Positions 25,043 to 32,281 of a stretch of 33,804 nucleotides of DNA are shown here, piece by piece (position 1 is the first letter of the stretch; every line of letters starts with the position of its first letter). Where the stretch lies: positions 1-33,804 of the forward strand of contig JAEDEQ010000011.1 of the NCBI GenBank assembly GCA_016293225.1, written 5' to 3'. The position numbers and the translations under genes were made by a program. Under the pieces are notes generated by a model, which was not told where the DNA came from, searched no databases, and saw nothing but the letters and a program-made list of their open reading frames with translations. The DNA comes from Clostridiaceae bacterium (GTDB lineage Bacteria; Bacillota; Clostridia; Oscillospirales; Acutalibacteraceae).

Positions 25043-26512
25043 ATGAACACATTGAAAGAAAAGAAGGTCCTGATGAAAACTCCCGATGGCTGGGCAACCA
25101 ACCCCATTGAGAGACTCAGCTACTATCTGTACTTTGCAGGACAGAATGCGATATATAATCTGATTTCATCTTTTTTGACAACGTACATAGTTTTCACCTT
25201 TGCCGCTGAGGCGGACACAGGCGTCGATCCGATGAAGCTGACGGCCGGAATTATCCTTGCCGTCAAGGTCTGGGACGCGGTCAACGACGTTGTTTTCGGC
25301 GTAATCTTTGATAAGGTACGCTTCAAGAGCGGAAAGAAGTTTGTTCCGTGGCTTAAGATTTCGCTTGTTTTCATTCCGCTTTCAACCATTCTCCTTTTTG
25401 CAATTCCGTCCTCAATTTCAACCTCTGTCAAGCTCTGGTGGCTCGCCATCGCGTATATACTCTGGGATACGGCGTATACACTTTGCGATGTTCCGATTTT
25501 CGGCGTTATCACCGCAATGAGCGAAAACCTTGACGAAAGGAACAGCGTGCTTTCCTATAAGAGCATCTGGTCGGGCGTAGGTTCGGGCATTGCCCTCATT
25601 CTCGGAACGGTTCTTGTCAGCGAAAAGGTTCACCTCAACTATACGGTGGTTGCCGTCATTTGCGCCGTGTTTGCAATTCTCACCATGATTCCGGCCTGCT
25701 TCAAGCTTGAAGAACGCTACGGCGGTGAAAACGATGAAAGCTTTACCGTTAAGAAGATGTTCCGGTATCTCTTTAACAACAAGTTCCTGCTTATCTATTA
25801 CATCGGCTTTTTCTTCTATTCAAGCGCGAACGTATATAACCAGCTAAACCAGCTTGTTGCTTATTATCTGTTCAACAATTCAATGATCTCGCTCGTTGTT
25901 CAGGCGTGCAGCCTTGTTCCGTCCGCGATTGTTGCGTTCCTTGTTCCGCATATGATAAGAAAAATCGACAAGATGAAGCTGTTCAGAATCTGCACTGTTG
26001 CCTCGGTTGTCACAAGCGTACTCATGTGGGCTGTGGGCTACAGCAGCCTTGTTTTGTTCATCATTCTGTTTGCTTTGCGCTCGGTACCTCTTGCAATCCT
26101 CGGCGTTATGCTCTTCCTCTTTACTCCTGACTGCGCCGAATACGGAAAGTTCAAAACCGGAATTGAAGCCAAAGGTATTACCTTTGCAATCCAGACCTTC
26201 ATGGTCAAGCTTACCGCGGCTGTTTCAAGCGCGCTCGTTCTGTTTGTTTTCGGCCTCAAATGGGTCGGCTGGCAGAGTGTTGAAGCGCAGAACTTTGACG
26301 ACCTTGCAAAGAGCGGCATTACGCAGACTCCGCACGCACTGAACTGCCTGTGGTTCCTCTATGTCATGATTCCGGCAATCGGTTATGCGATAGCATACCT
26401 CATCTGGACGAGATACAAGATGACCGATAAGGACGTTCAGATTATGGCGGACTGCAACACCGGAAAGATTACAAGGGAGGAAGCGGAAGCCTCGCTTTCA
26501 AGGAAGTATTAA
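25043..26512 (+). CDS. GPH-type sugar:cation symporter
   Basis: A 489-aa member of the glycoside-pentoside-hexuronide:cation symporter group (MelB-like, MFS_2). About 12 hydrophobic segments. The family signature after helix 2 is present as KVWDAVNDVVFGVIFDKVRF, holding the Asp used for cation coupling, followed by KFVPWLK. It imports a glycoside or hexose with Na+ or H+; the sugar cannot be told and no glycoside hydrolase is nearby. GGAGAG precedes the ATG. It is 58 bases after the M18 gene with no own promoter seen. Confidence 0.88.
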   Translation: MNTLKEKKVLMKTPDGWATNPIERLSYYLYFAGQNAIYNLISSFLTTYIVFTFAAEADTGVDPMKLTAGIILAVKVWDAVNDVVFGVIFDKVRFKSGKKFVPWLKISLVFIPLSTILLFAIPSSISTSVKLWWLAIAYILWDTAYTLCDVPIFGVITAMSENLDERNSVLSYKSIWSGVGSGIALILGTVLVSEKVHLNYTVVAVICAVFAILTMIPACFKLEERYGGENDESFTVKKMFRYLFNNKFLLIYYIGFFFYSSANVYNQLNQLVAYYLFNNSMISLVVQACSLVPSAIVAFLVPHMIRKIDKMKLFRICTVASVVTSVLMWAVGYSSLVLFIILFALRSVPLAILGVMLFLFTPDCAEYGKFKTGIEAKGITFAIQTFMVKLTAAVSSALVLFVFGLKWVGWQSVEAQNFDDLAKSGITQTPHALNCLWFLYVMIPAIGYAIAYLIWTRYKMTDKDVQIMADCNTGKITREEAEASLSRKY

Positions 26513-26574
26513 AGCTTTTAAGATTTAAAATTATTAAAATTGTGACATATACCGGCGCGAATTACAAAAAAGTC

Positions 26575-26603
26575 TTGTAAAAGGGCTGAAAAAATGCTAC
26601 ACT
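26575..26603 (+). promoter_or_regulatory. Extended -10 promoter before second symporter
   Basis: TTGTAA, 17-base spacer, TACACT preceded by TGC. The -35 is one half of a dyad, TTACAA-N7-TTGTAA (26562-26580), which could bind a regulator. Confidence 0.5.
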
Positions 26604-26618
26604 AAAGTAAGTGGTGAA

Positions 26619-26657
26619 AGCCGAACTGTTTTTCAATCGGTTCGGCTCTCATTCTTT
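26619..26657 (+). terminator. Hairpin in the leader of the second symporter
   Basis: AGCCGAACTG pairs with CGGTTCGGCT (one GU), followed by CTCATTCTTTT. It may terminate the upstream symporter transcript or, since it lies after the promoter at 26575, act as an attenuator. Confidence 0.5.
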
Positions 26658-26687
26658 TACACAATTTTTAACCAAGGAGAGAAGAAA

Positions 26688-28211
26688 ATGGCGAAGAAAA
26701 AAACTGCCGACACAGCCGCTTCGGCTCCGGAACAGGAGCATCCGAACAAAATCGGAATAAAAGAAGCCTCCGGCTATATGCTCGGCGACGCGGCAAACCT
26801 TTTTAACCTTACCTACATTTCAAGCTATCTCAAGGTTCTCATGACCGATGTTTTCGGGCTTGACGCAATCAAGGGCGGAATAATGCTTATTGTTACCCGC
26901 CTTTGGGACTGCATCAACGATCCCATTTGGGGCGTTATAGTCGAAAGAAAAAAGCCGAGACCCGACGGAAAATACAGACCCTATCTTAAAACAGTCTGCG
27001 TTCCTCTCGGAATTGCAACAATACTTTGCTTTGTTCCGTGGAATCAGCTGCAGTTTCTCGGAATAAATATCCCGACGAAATCCAATCTGCTGCTTTTAAT
27101 TTGTTATATTACTTACATATTCTACGGAATGATGTATACCGGAATGAATATACCGTTCGGCTCGCTCGCATCGGTAATCACCGATGACCCCAAGGGAAGA
27201 ACGCTCCTTTCAACCTTCCGCTCAATCGGTTCGGGCGTTGGCGGCGGTATTGTTTCGCTGCTTGCTCCGCTCCTCATCTTCGTTAAAACCGGAGAAATTG
27301 ACCGTCTCGGAAATCCGGTCAAAAGGGCAGACGGAAGCAGAATGTTCTTCTTCGGCCTTGCAATGGGCGTTCTTTCAATCATTTTCTATCTTTGGAGCTA
27401 TTACACCACAAAGGAAAGGGTTGAGTCCGCTCCCGAATCCAAGGTTGATTTCAAGGTTGTTTACGGAGGAATGTTCAAGTCCCGTCCGTTCATCACCGTT
27501 GCGCTTGCAGGTCTGCTCATCAGCGGACAGCTCCAGTTCAATTCATTCAACGCCTATCTTTATAAGAACTATTTTGTTAACACAAACCTTTCAATAGTCG
27601 GAACAATCTGCAACTATCTTCCGATGGTGGTTCTCATTCTCTTTATGCCGAAGCTTGTTGCAAAGTACGGCAAAAAGGAGCTTTGCGGAAACACTTCAAT
27701 CATTGCCGCAGTCACGGCGGTTTTGCTTGCTGTTTGCGCAAACAGCGAAAAAATCATCAATATAATCAGTCCGTCAACCGGAAGGTTCCCGGCGTGGCTC
27801 TTTATGGCGGCGCTCATGCTTATCGGCTTTGGCTACACCTTTGTCAGCCTTACCTGCTGGGCGGTTGTTATGGACGTTATCGACTATCAGGAATATAAAA
27901 CAGGTCAGCGCAGCGAAAGCGCAATCTATGCCGTTTATACTTTTTCAAGAAAGCTCGGTCAGACTATTGCGGACGCAAGCGGAATGTTCCTTCTTCAGGG
28001 ATGGGCGCATTATGACGGCGCAACAATGGGTGACAAGGGCTTCATTCCCGGCGTCAGCGAAAAGCTCATGTTCATCTGCACAATCATTCCGGCCATTGTT
28101 TACACCGGCGTATGGCTTCTCATGAAGTTCGGCTATCCGCTCACCAAGGAAAGGCTTGAGCCGATTTACGCCTATGTCCGCGAAAAGCGCGAGGAGGCGG
28201 AAACGGCCTGA
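26688..28211 (+). CDS. Second GPH-type sugar:cation symporter
   Basis: A 507-aa MelB-like carrier with about 12 membrane segments and a hydrophilic N-terminus of some 25 residues. The signature is RLWDCINDPIWGVIVERKKP, with the coupling Asp and the basic loop, then GKYRPYLK. C-terminal CWAVVMDVIDYQEYKTGQR is also typical. It differs considerably from the preceding symporter, so it is an old paralogue with perhaps another sugar. AAGGAGAGAAG precedes the ATG. It has its own promoter and leader hairpin. Confidence 0.88.
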   Translation: MAKKKTADTAASAPEQEHPNKIGIKEASGYMLGDAANLFNLTYISSYLKVLMTDVFGLDAIKGGIMLIVTRLWDCINDPIWGVIVERKKPRPDGKYRPYLKTVCVPLGIATILCFVPWNQLQFLGINIPTKSNLLLLICYITYIFYGMMYTGMNIPFGSLASVITDDPKGRTLLSTFRSIGSGVGGGIVSLLAPLLIFVKTGEIDRLGNPVKRADGSRMFFFGLAMGVLSIIFYLWSYYTTKERVESAPESKVDFKVVYGGMFKSRPFITVALAGLLISGQLQFNSFNAYLYKNYFVNTNLSIVGTICNYLPMVVLILFMPKLVAKYGKKELCGNTSIIAAVTAVLLAVCANSEKIINIISPSTGRFPAWLFMAALMLIGFGYTFVSLTCWAVVMDVIDYQEYKTGQRSESAIYAVYTFSRKLGQTIADASGMFLLQGWAHYDGATMGDKGFIPGVSEKLMFICTIIPAIVYTGVWLLMKFGYPLTKERLEPIYAYVREKREEAETA

Positions 28212-28219
28212 CCGTTTTT
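28201..28219 (+). terminator. Short terminator spanning the symporter stop codon
   Basis: AAACGG and CCGTTT form a 6-pair stem around CCTGA, running into five T. The TGA stop lies in the loop and stem. Confidence 0.45.
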
Positions 28220-28230
28220 ATATCCGTGAG

Positions 28231-28254
28231 TTAACAAACGGGGCAATTTGTTAA
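28231..28254 (+). promoter_or_regulatory. Inverted repeat upstream of the 40-aa peptide promoter
   Basis: TTAACAAA and TTTGTTAA are perfect 8-base arms separated by 8 bases, 7 bases before the -35 at 28262. Position and symmetry suit an operator; a hairpin is also possible. Confidence 0.45.
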
Positions 28255-28261
28255 AAATCTA

Positions 28262-28290
28262 TTGATTTTTGGCTTTTTCCGTGTTATCAT
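28262..28290 (+). promoter_or_regulatory. Promoter of the 40-aa peptide gene
   Basis: TTGATT, 17-base spacer, TATCAT preceded by TGT (extended -10). An AAGAAG-TCCG-CTTCTT hairpin lies in the leader. Confidence 0.68.
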
Positions 28291-28344
28291 AACAACGACA
28301 GAAGAAGTCCGCTTCTTTAAAAACTAACAAAGGAGATGTTACTC

Positions 28345-28467
28345 ATGCTTACTATCGGTGACCTTATCGAAGGCTTCAAGAAAGGCTTTGAGCTTCTTAA
28401 AGAGCTTTTCGCTTTCCTTAAACCGCTTTTCGGAATCAAGGATGAAGAGACCACAGAAAACGCATAA
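28345..28467 (+). CDS. 40-aa amphipathic peptide
   Basis: ATG 28345 follows AAAGGAG and the frame ends at TAA 28465. It begins MLTIGDLIEGFKKGFELLKE and continues with a Phe/Leu-rich helix (FAFLKPLFGI) and an acidic, Thr-containing end. Hydrophobic positions recur every 3-4 residues, with Lys/Glu opposite. TIGDL near the N-terminus recalls staphylococcal delta-toxin (STIGDLVK), a resemblance too short to prove kinship. The Phe-Leu-x-x-Leu-Phe-Gly-Ile stretch also recalls the helix in the tails of the two giant repeat proteins. It has its own promoter and is followed by a strong hairpin. No signal peptide. Function unknown; toxin-like, signalling or membrane-associated roles are possible. Confidence 0.75.
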   Translation: MLTIGDLIEGFKKGFELLKELFAFLKPLFGIKDEETTENA

Positions 28468-28530
28468 TTTTGCTCAAAAAACGGGGCTGCCGCTTTCGGC
28501 GCGACCCAAAATGCAAAACTAAAAGACTAA

Positions 28531-28593
28531 AGCTATAATTTACGGAAGGTCAAACAAAAATGCTTTCCGTAATTTATAGCTTTTCTTTGTTTT
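28531..28593 (+). terminator. Terminator after the 40-aa peptide gene
   Basis: A 17-base stem (28531-28547 with 28565-28581, one T-T mismatch) encloses a 17-base loop and is followed by TTTCTTTGTTTT. An imperfect GC-rich hairpin at 28482-28506 precedes it. Confidence 0.82.
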
Positions 28594-28744
28594 GGATAAC
28601 GAATTATATCTGCTTATTTATGCGTTTTTTCGCCCGTTCACGGAACAAATGTACAGCTTCAGGGAGATGGAAGCGCTTCTTCATTTTATTGAACAGAACC
28701 AAATCTTTTTAATAATTAAAAATGAATATTTTTTGAATTATATG
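28594..28744. other. AT-rich stretch with no gene
   Basis: About 150 bases between the terminator of the 40-aa gene and the promoter of the 33-aa gene. Short readings exist on both strands (36 and 26 codons), but neither has a ribosome binding site. A decayed gene end is possible. Confidence 0.4.
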
Positions 28745-28773
28745 TTGACATATTTTTAACTTTGTACTATAAT
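28745..28773 (+). promoter_or_regulatory. Perfect consensus promoter of the second 33-aa peptide gene
   Basis: TTGACA, exactly 17 bases, TATAAT. A 7-pair stem (TTAAAGG with CCTTTAA, 28782-28802) lies in the leader. Confidence 0.9.
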
Positions 28774-28828
28774 ACTTGTGGTTAAAGGGGATAAACCTTT
28801 AAATATATTAAAAAAGGAGGAGAATCTA

Positions 28829-28930
28829 ATGAATAACGTATTCTTCCAGTTCTGCAAGAAGTATTGGAGCGAGATCGTTGCTTTCGGTGACGCTTTCTAT
28901 GCATGGATCAAGAGCCTCTTCGTAGACTAA
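28829..28930 (+). CDS. 33-aa aromatic amphipathic peptide
   Basis: ATG 28829 follows AAAAAGGAGGAG and the frame ends at TAA 28928, with a terminator 45 bases on. It begins MNNVFFQFCKKYWSEIVAFG and ends in DAFYAWIKSLFVD. Eleven of 33 residues are Phe, Tyr or Trp if counted broadly with the helix face (Phe5, Phe6, Phe8, Tyr12, Trp13, Phe19, Phe23, Tyr24, Trp26, Phe31), and there is a single Cys9. One long amphipathic helix is likely. An exact consensus promoter, ideal ribosome binding site and terminator for so small a product suggest high expression. Sequence differs from the other two peptides, but size and architecture agree. Function unknown. Confidence 0.78.
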   Translation: MNNVFFQFCKKYWSEIVAFGDAFYAWIKSLFVD

Positions 28931-28974
28931 TTGAATCAAACCACATTTAAGTTTAATTAAGGTTAAATGAGAGG

Positions 28975-29004
28975 GAAGCTCCTGTCGGGGCTTCTTTTCT
29001 TTTT
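28975..29004 (+). terminator. Terminator of the second 33-aa peptide gene
   Basis: GAAGCTCC pairs with GGGGCTTC (one GU), loop TGTC, followed by TTTTCTTTTT. Confidence 0.88.
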
Positions 29005-29068
29005 ATTCCGCAAACTTTTAAGTGCGTCCCTTTTGTCTGATTTTCAGATGATTGCTCAAATCCGCTCC

Positions 29069-30367
29069 TCAGTTTTTCAGATTACCCGTTGCCGGGTTGT
29101 CAATCAGCTTCCCGTCCTCGGTAAAGCGGGAACCGTGACAGGGGCAATCCCAGGTGTGCTCCAGAGAATTCCATTTCAGCGCGCAGCCCAGATGGGGACA
29201 GCGTTTGGCGGTGGGCGTCAGCAGGCCGACCACAGTCTCAAACCCGTTGACGGCCAACTGGGGGTGAAGAATGGAACGGGAGGGTGAGAATACCTCCTCA
29301 TACGGGTTTTCTTTCCCTTGAACAAGATCGCTGAGGATCATAGCGGACACCATGGAGCTTGTCATGCCCCACTTGTTGAAACCGGTGGCCACATACAAAT
29401 CTTTGGTGGAGGCGGAATAAGGCCCGATATAAGGAACGCCGTCCAGGCTCATACAGTCCTGAGTGGCCCAGTGGTATTTTTCCTGTGCTTGCGGGTAATG
29501 CCGCCGGGCAAAATCCCGCAGTTCCTGCCAGCCGCCGCTCTTTTTACCGGTGCGGTGGCTTCCACCCCCGACGAGCAGCAAATTTTTGTAATTTCTAAAG
29601 GACATGCCCGTCTTTGCCTCGTCCAAATACATGCCGTCCACATCCGGTGCGCATTCGAGTGCGATGACATAAGAGCGGTGCTGGTAAAGCTTGAGGAAAT
29701 AACTGCCGTGCTTGTTGAGAAAGGGAAAGTGGGTAGTCACAATAATCTTCTTGGCACGAATCCGTCCATGATTCGTCACGGCCGTAGTACCAAGCAGCTC
29801 CTGCACCCGAGTGTGCTCATAGATGTTAAGGTTCTTTGCAATGGAGGAGACGAATTTCAGCGGATGAAACTGTGCCTGATTGGGGAATCTGACCGCGCCG
29901 GCAACGGGAAAAGGAAGAGGAACCTTGTCCGCAAATTCAGCCGGAAAGCCCAGTTTTTCAAGGGCTTTCAGCTCCTTCTCAACCTTACGCCGGTCGTCCG
30001 TAGAATAGGTGTAGGCCGCCTTTTCCTCAAAATCGCAGTCAATATTCCGGCACAACTTTCGGTATGCCTGAAGAGCTGCTTCGTTGGCGGCAAGATATTG
30101 CTTTGCTCGCTCGATTCCAAACCTGGAAATCAGCTTGTTATAGATAAACCCGTGCTGGCCGGTGATTTTGGCGGTGGTGTTTTTGGTGATGCCGCTGCAC
30201 ACTGTTTCCGCTTCCGCCAACACATAAGGCACTCCGGCACAGTGCAGCTTATAGGCACACAGAACGCCCGCCATACCGCCGCCTATAATCAGCACATCGG
30301 TGTTTATATCTCCGTCCTGAGCCGGAAAGTCCGGTTGCTTTTGGGTTTGCTCCCATAGTGATTCCAT
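29069..30367 (-). CDS. FAD-dependent oxidoreductase with C-terminal Rieske domain
   Basis: A 432-aa two-domain protein. ATG 30367 follows GGGGAG; a start 14 codons earlier lacks a site. The N-terminal DAO-type flavoprotein domain has the dinucleotide loop DVLIIGGGMAGVLCAYKL at about residues 24-41, and GVPYIGPYSASTKDLYVATG near 320-340. The C-terminal Rieske [2Fe-2S] domain uses Cys390, His392, Cys408 and His411 (CPHLGC ... CPCHGSRF). Cys395 and Cys410 occupy the places of the disulfide pair of bc1/b6f Rieske proteins. The family oxidises a small amine or hydroxy substrate and passes electrons via the cluster; the substrate is unknown. It stands alone, divergent in codon texture from the neighbouring peptide genes, which might mean transfer. 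Confidence 0.88.
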   Translation of the reverse strand: MESLWEQTQKQPDFPAQDGDINTDVLIIGGGMAGVLCAYKLHCAGVPYVLAEAETVCSGITKNTTAKITGQHGFIYNKLISRFGIERAKQYLAANEAALQAYRKLCRNIDCDFEEKAAYTYSTDDRRKVEKELKALEKLGFPAEFADKVPLPFPVAGAVRFPNQAQFHPLKFVSSIAKNLNIYEHTRVQELLGTTAVTNHGRIRAKKIIVTTHFPFLNKHGSYFLKLYQHRSYVIALECAPDVDGMYLDEAKTGMSFRNYKNLLLVGGGSHRTGKKSGGWQELRDFARRHYPQAQEKYHWATQDCMSLDGVPYIGPYSASTKDLYVATGFNKWGMTSSMVSAMILSDLVQGKENPYEEVFSPSRSILHPQLAVNGFETVVGLLTPTAKRCPHLGCALKWNSLEHTWDCPCHGSRFTEDGKLIDNPATGNLKN

Positions 30368-30400
30368 ATACTTCTCCCCAATGATTGTTTTGATGATAGT

Positions 30401-30406
30401 ATTATA
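30401..30406 (-). promoter_or_regulatory. Possible -10 of the Rieske oxidoreductase gene
   Basis: Perfect TATAAT on the - strand, 34 bases before the ATG. No good -35 at the right distance. Confidence 0.4.
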
Positions 30407-30557
30407 CAAACGGAGAAAAAGTATGCCTTCCTCTGCTTTTCTTTGTGCATTGGTGGAGTCTATTTGCCGGAGGAAAACAACAAAAAAGCCGAGTGTTCTT
30501 ACAGCTTTTCAAATGCTGTTTCCTGCTTGTTTTAAGCTGTACATTCGGTAATAGAGT

Positions 30558-30600
30558 ACCTCCCTGTAAAACGGAATTGCCGATTACAGGGAGGTGTTTT
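30558..30600 (+). terminator. Terminator-like hairpin without a matching gene
   Basis: ACCTCCCTGTAA pairs perfectly with TTACAGGGAGGT (12 pairs), then GTTTTT on the + strand. Both flanking genes are on the - strand, where no T-run follows. The rest of 30410-30649 shows no gene. Confidence 0.5.
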
Positions 30601-30649
30601 TGAAGAAATGTAAGTATTTTAAGCGTCAGCTTCAATTGCTGTTGGATTA

Positions 30650-30979
30650 TCAGCCGATTCTGTGACCGTCAGTGATTTTTATTTTTCCGACAACCGGAGC
30701 CTTGATTTCGCCGACAAATGTGTCTTCTTCAAAAGTGAAAGCACCTTCAAGATTTCTGCCCGGAAGAACGGAAATTGTGCCATTGCCGGTGATTGTTTTG
30801 CCGTCGGCCTGCTCAACGAGGTCAAAAAAGTTGATTTTTGCGGTTTTGAGAGCGCCGGGGAGCTTAACATCAATTTTGTATTCACCATTTTCATCTTCTG
30901 AAATGTTGAAATTAACCTCGCCTCTTGCAAGTCTGACATTGATTTTTCCTGCCCATGAACCAATTCCTATTTTTGCCAT
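30650..30979 (-). CDS. Unrecognised 109-aa protein at the end of the oxidoreductase operon
   Basis: I do not recognise this protein. It is 109 aa, begins MAKIGIGSWAGKINVRLARG and is mostly alternating hydrophobic/polar residues, so probably an all-beta fold. No cysteine, signal peptide or membrane segment. AAGGAGAC precedes the ATG. It starts 13 bases after the gamma subunit gene with no terminator between, so it is cotranscribed with the 2-oxoacid oxidoreductase and may help or regulate it (inference from context only). The segment VGEIKAPVVGKIKITDGHRIG might form a strand pair. No terminator is clear downstream. Confidence 0.72.
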   Translation of the reverse strand: MAKIGIGSWAGKINVRLARGEVNFNISEDENGEYKIDVKLPGALKTAKINFFDLVEQADGKTITGNGTISVLPGRNLEGAFTFEEDTFVGEIKAPVVGKIKITDGHRIG

Positions 30980-30992
30980 AATTATTGTCTCC

Positions 30993-31538
30993 TTATTTGT
31001 ATTTTTTTCCTATTTCAATGCCCCTGTCGAGAGCCTTGATGTTCATTTCCAAAATTTCGGGTTTCTTGCTCTTGAATTTTTCCTCAAGCGAAAGGACGAG
31101 AGCTTCTCTTGATACTATGCCTATAGCACCGATCAGTATACCCAAAAGAATGATATTAGCAGCCTTGACATTTCCGAGTTCAAGAGCAATGTCATCAACC
31201 GGTGCAGCGATAACCGTTACATCATCTCTTTTAACCTCTTCCTTTATACGGCTTGAATTAAGAAGAAGTATGCCGCCCTTCCTGACATCTTCGCCGAATT
31301 TTGCGTACGCCTGCTCATTCATAACGATGAGATTGTCGCACTTCTTCGGAAGCGGTGAAATGATCTTGTCACCGCTGATAACAACTGTGCATTTTGCACT
31401 GCCGCCTCTCTGCTCGGGTCCGTATTCGGGAAGATAGGTAGCATGCTTATTCATATCAATGGCCGTGTGCGCAAGAGTGATACCTGCACTCATAATGCCC
31501 TGACCGCCAGAGCCTGAAAATACGAATGATTCTTTCAT
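30993..31538 (-). CDS. 2-oxoacid:ferredoxin oxidoreductase, gamma subunit
   Basis: A 181-aa gamma subunit of the KorC/VorC type. It starts ESFVFSGSGGQGIMSAGITL, the family's glycine-rich motif, and has LPEYGPEQRGGSAKCTV, which contacts CoA in related enzymes. It joins alpha and beta in a complex that decarboxylates a 2-oxoacid with CoA to acyl-CoA, CO2 and reduced ferredoxin. Start and the stop of the beta gene share one base (TAATG), so translation is coupled. Confidence 0.92.
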   Translation of the reverse strand: MKESFVFSGSGGQGIMSAGITLAHTAIDMNKHATYLPEYGPEQRGGSAKCTVVISGDKIISPLPKKCDNLIVMNEQAYAKFGEDVRKGGILLLNSSRIKEEVKRDDVTVIAAPVDDIALELGNVKAANIILLGILIGAIGIVSREALVLSLEEKFKSKKPEILEMNIKALDRGIEIGKKYK

Positions 31539-32281
31539 TATGCGTTCTCCTCCGTATCCTTATAAATGCCCGGCTTGAAATACGGGATCGTGTTTGTGTT
31601 CATATAATCGAGTGTCTGAAGCGGCGTCATATGCCAGTTTGTCGGGCAGTTTGTAAGAAGCTCGATAAATGTGAAGCCTTTTCCGGCAAGCTGCATTTCA
31701 AATGCCTTTTTAATACCTTTTTTTGCGTCCATAATTCCCTTAGGCGAATTAAGCGCATAGCGGGCAACAAAGCGGGGTGCTTCAAGCGTTGAAATAATCT
31801 CACACATCTTGAGCGGATAGCCTGTCGTTTTAGGATCTCTGCCGTAGACGGAGGTTGTCGATTTCTGACCGATAAGTGTTGTCGGAGCCATCTGACCGCC
31901 CGTCATGCCGTATGTCTGGTTATTGGCGAAAATAACGGTGAAGTTTTCACCGCGGTTAGCCGCCGACATGATTTCAGCAAGACCTATTGCAGCGAGATCA
32001 CCGTCTCCCTGATAAGTAAAGACAAGTCTTTCGGGATTGGCTCGCTTTGCGCCGGTTGCCGCAGCAGGTGCTCTGCCGTGAGCGGTGCTCAAAAAATCAC
32101 CGTTCCAATAAAGTATATTAAGGCCTGAACAACCGACAGAAATTATGTTGAGAGAGTTGTCTGCCTGACCCAGTTCTTCAATTGCTTCCGCAACAAGCTT
32201 TGTTGCGAGCGAATGAAGACAACCGGGGCAATATCCGCTGGGAGCATTCGCTATAGAGGTTGGTCTTTTATACACAGCCAT
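31538..32281 (-). CDS. 2-oxoacid:ferredoxin oxidoreductase, beta subunit (TPP-binding)
   Basis: A 247-aa thiamine diphosphate-binding subunit. YCPGCLHS near the start supplies cluster-type cysteines as in KorB. The TPP/Mg motif is GDGDLAAIGLAEIM, followed by NNQTYGMTGGQMAPTT. Length and the absence of fused ferredoxin domains fit the four-subunit enzymes. It overlaps the alpha stop by one base (TAATG). The substrate could be 2-oxoglutarate or a branched-chain 2-oxoacid; the alpha subunit points to the latter. Confidence 0.93.
   Translation of the reverse strand: MAVYKRPTSIANAPSGYCPGCLHSLATKLVAEAIEELGQADNSLNIISVGCSGLNILYWNGDFLSTAHGRAPAAATGAKRANPERLVFTYQGDGDLAAIGLAEIMSAANRGENFTVIFANNQTYGMTGGQMAPTTLIGQKSTTSVYGRDPKTTGYPLKMCEIISTLEAPRFVARYALNSPKGIMDAKKGIKKAFEMQLAGKGFTFIELLTNCPTNWHMTPLQTLDYMNTNTIPYFKPGIYKDTEENA

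Noticed and set aside
28620..28750. Short frames on both strands (36 codons rightward, 26 leftward starting MKKRFHLPEAV) in the AT-rich gap
   Set aside because: Neither has a ribosome binding site or terminator in place. A gene relic cannot be excluded, but it cannot be supported.
29318..30358. 346-codon rightward frame opposite the Rieske oxidoreductase
   Set aside because: The leftward frame has clear FAD and Rieske motifs and a ribosome binding site; the rightward one has none and is a shadow.
30402..30635. 77-codon leftward frame before the oxidoreductase gene
   Set aside because: It runs through the hairpin at 30558-30595, has basic low-information sequence and no ribosome binding site.
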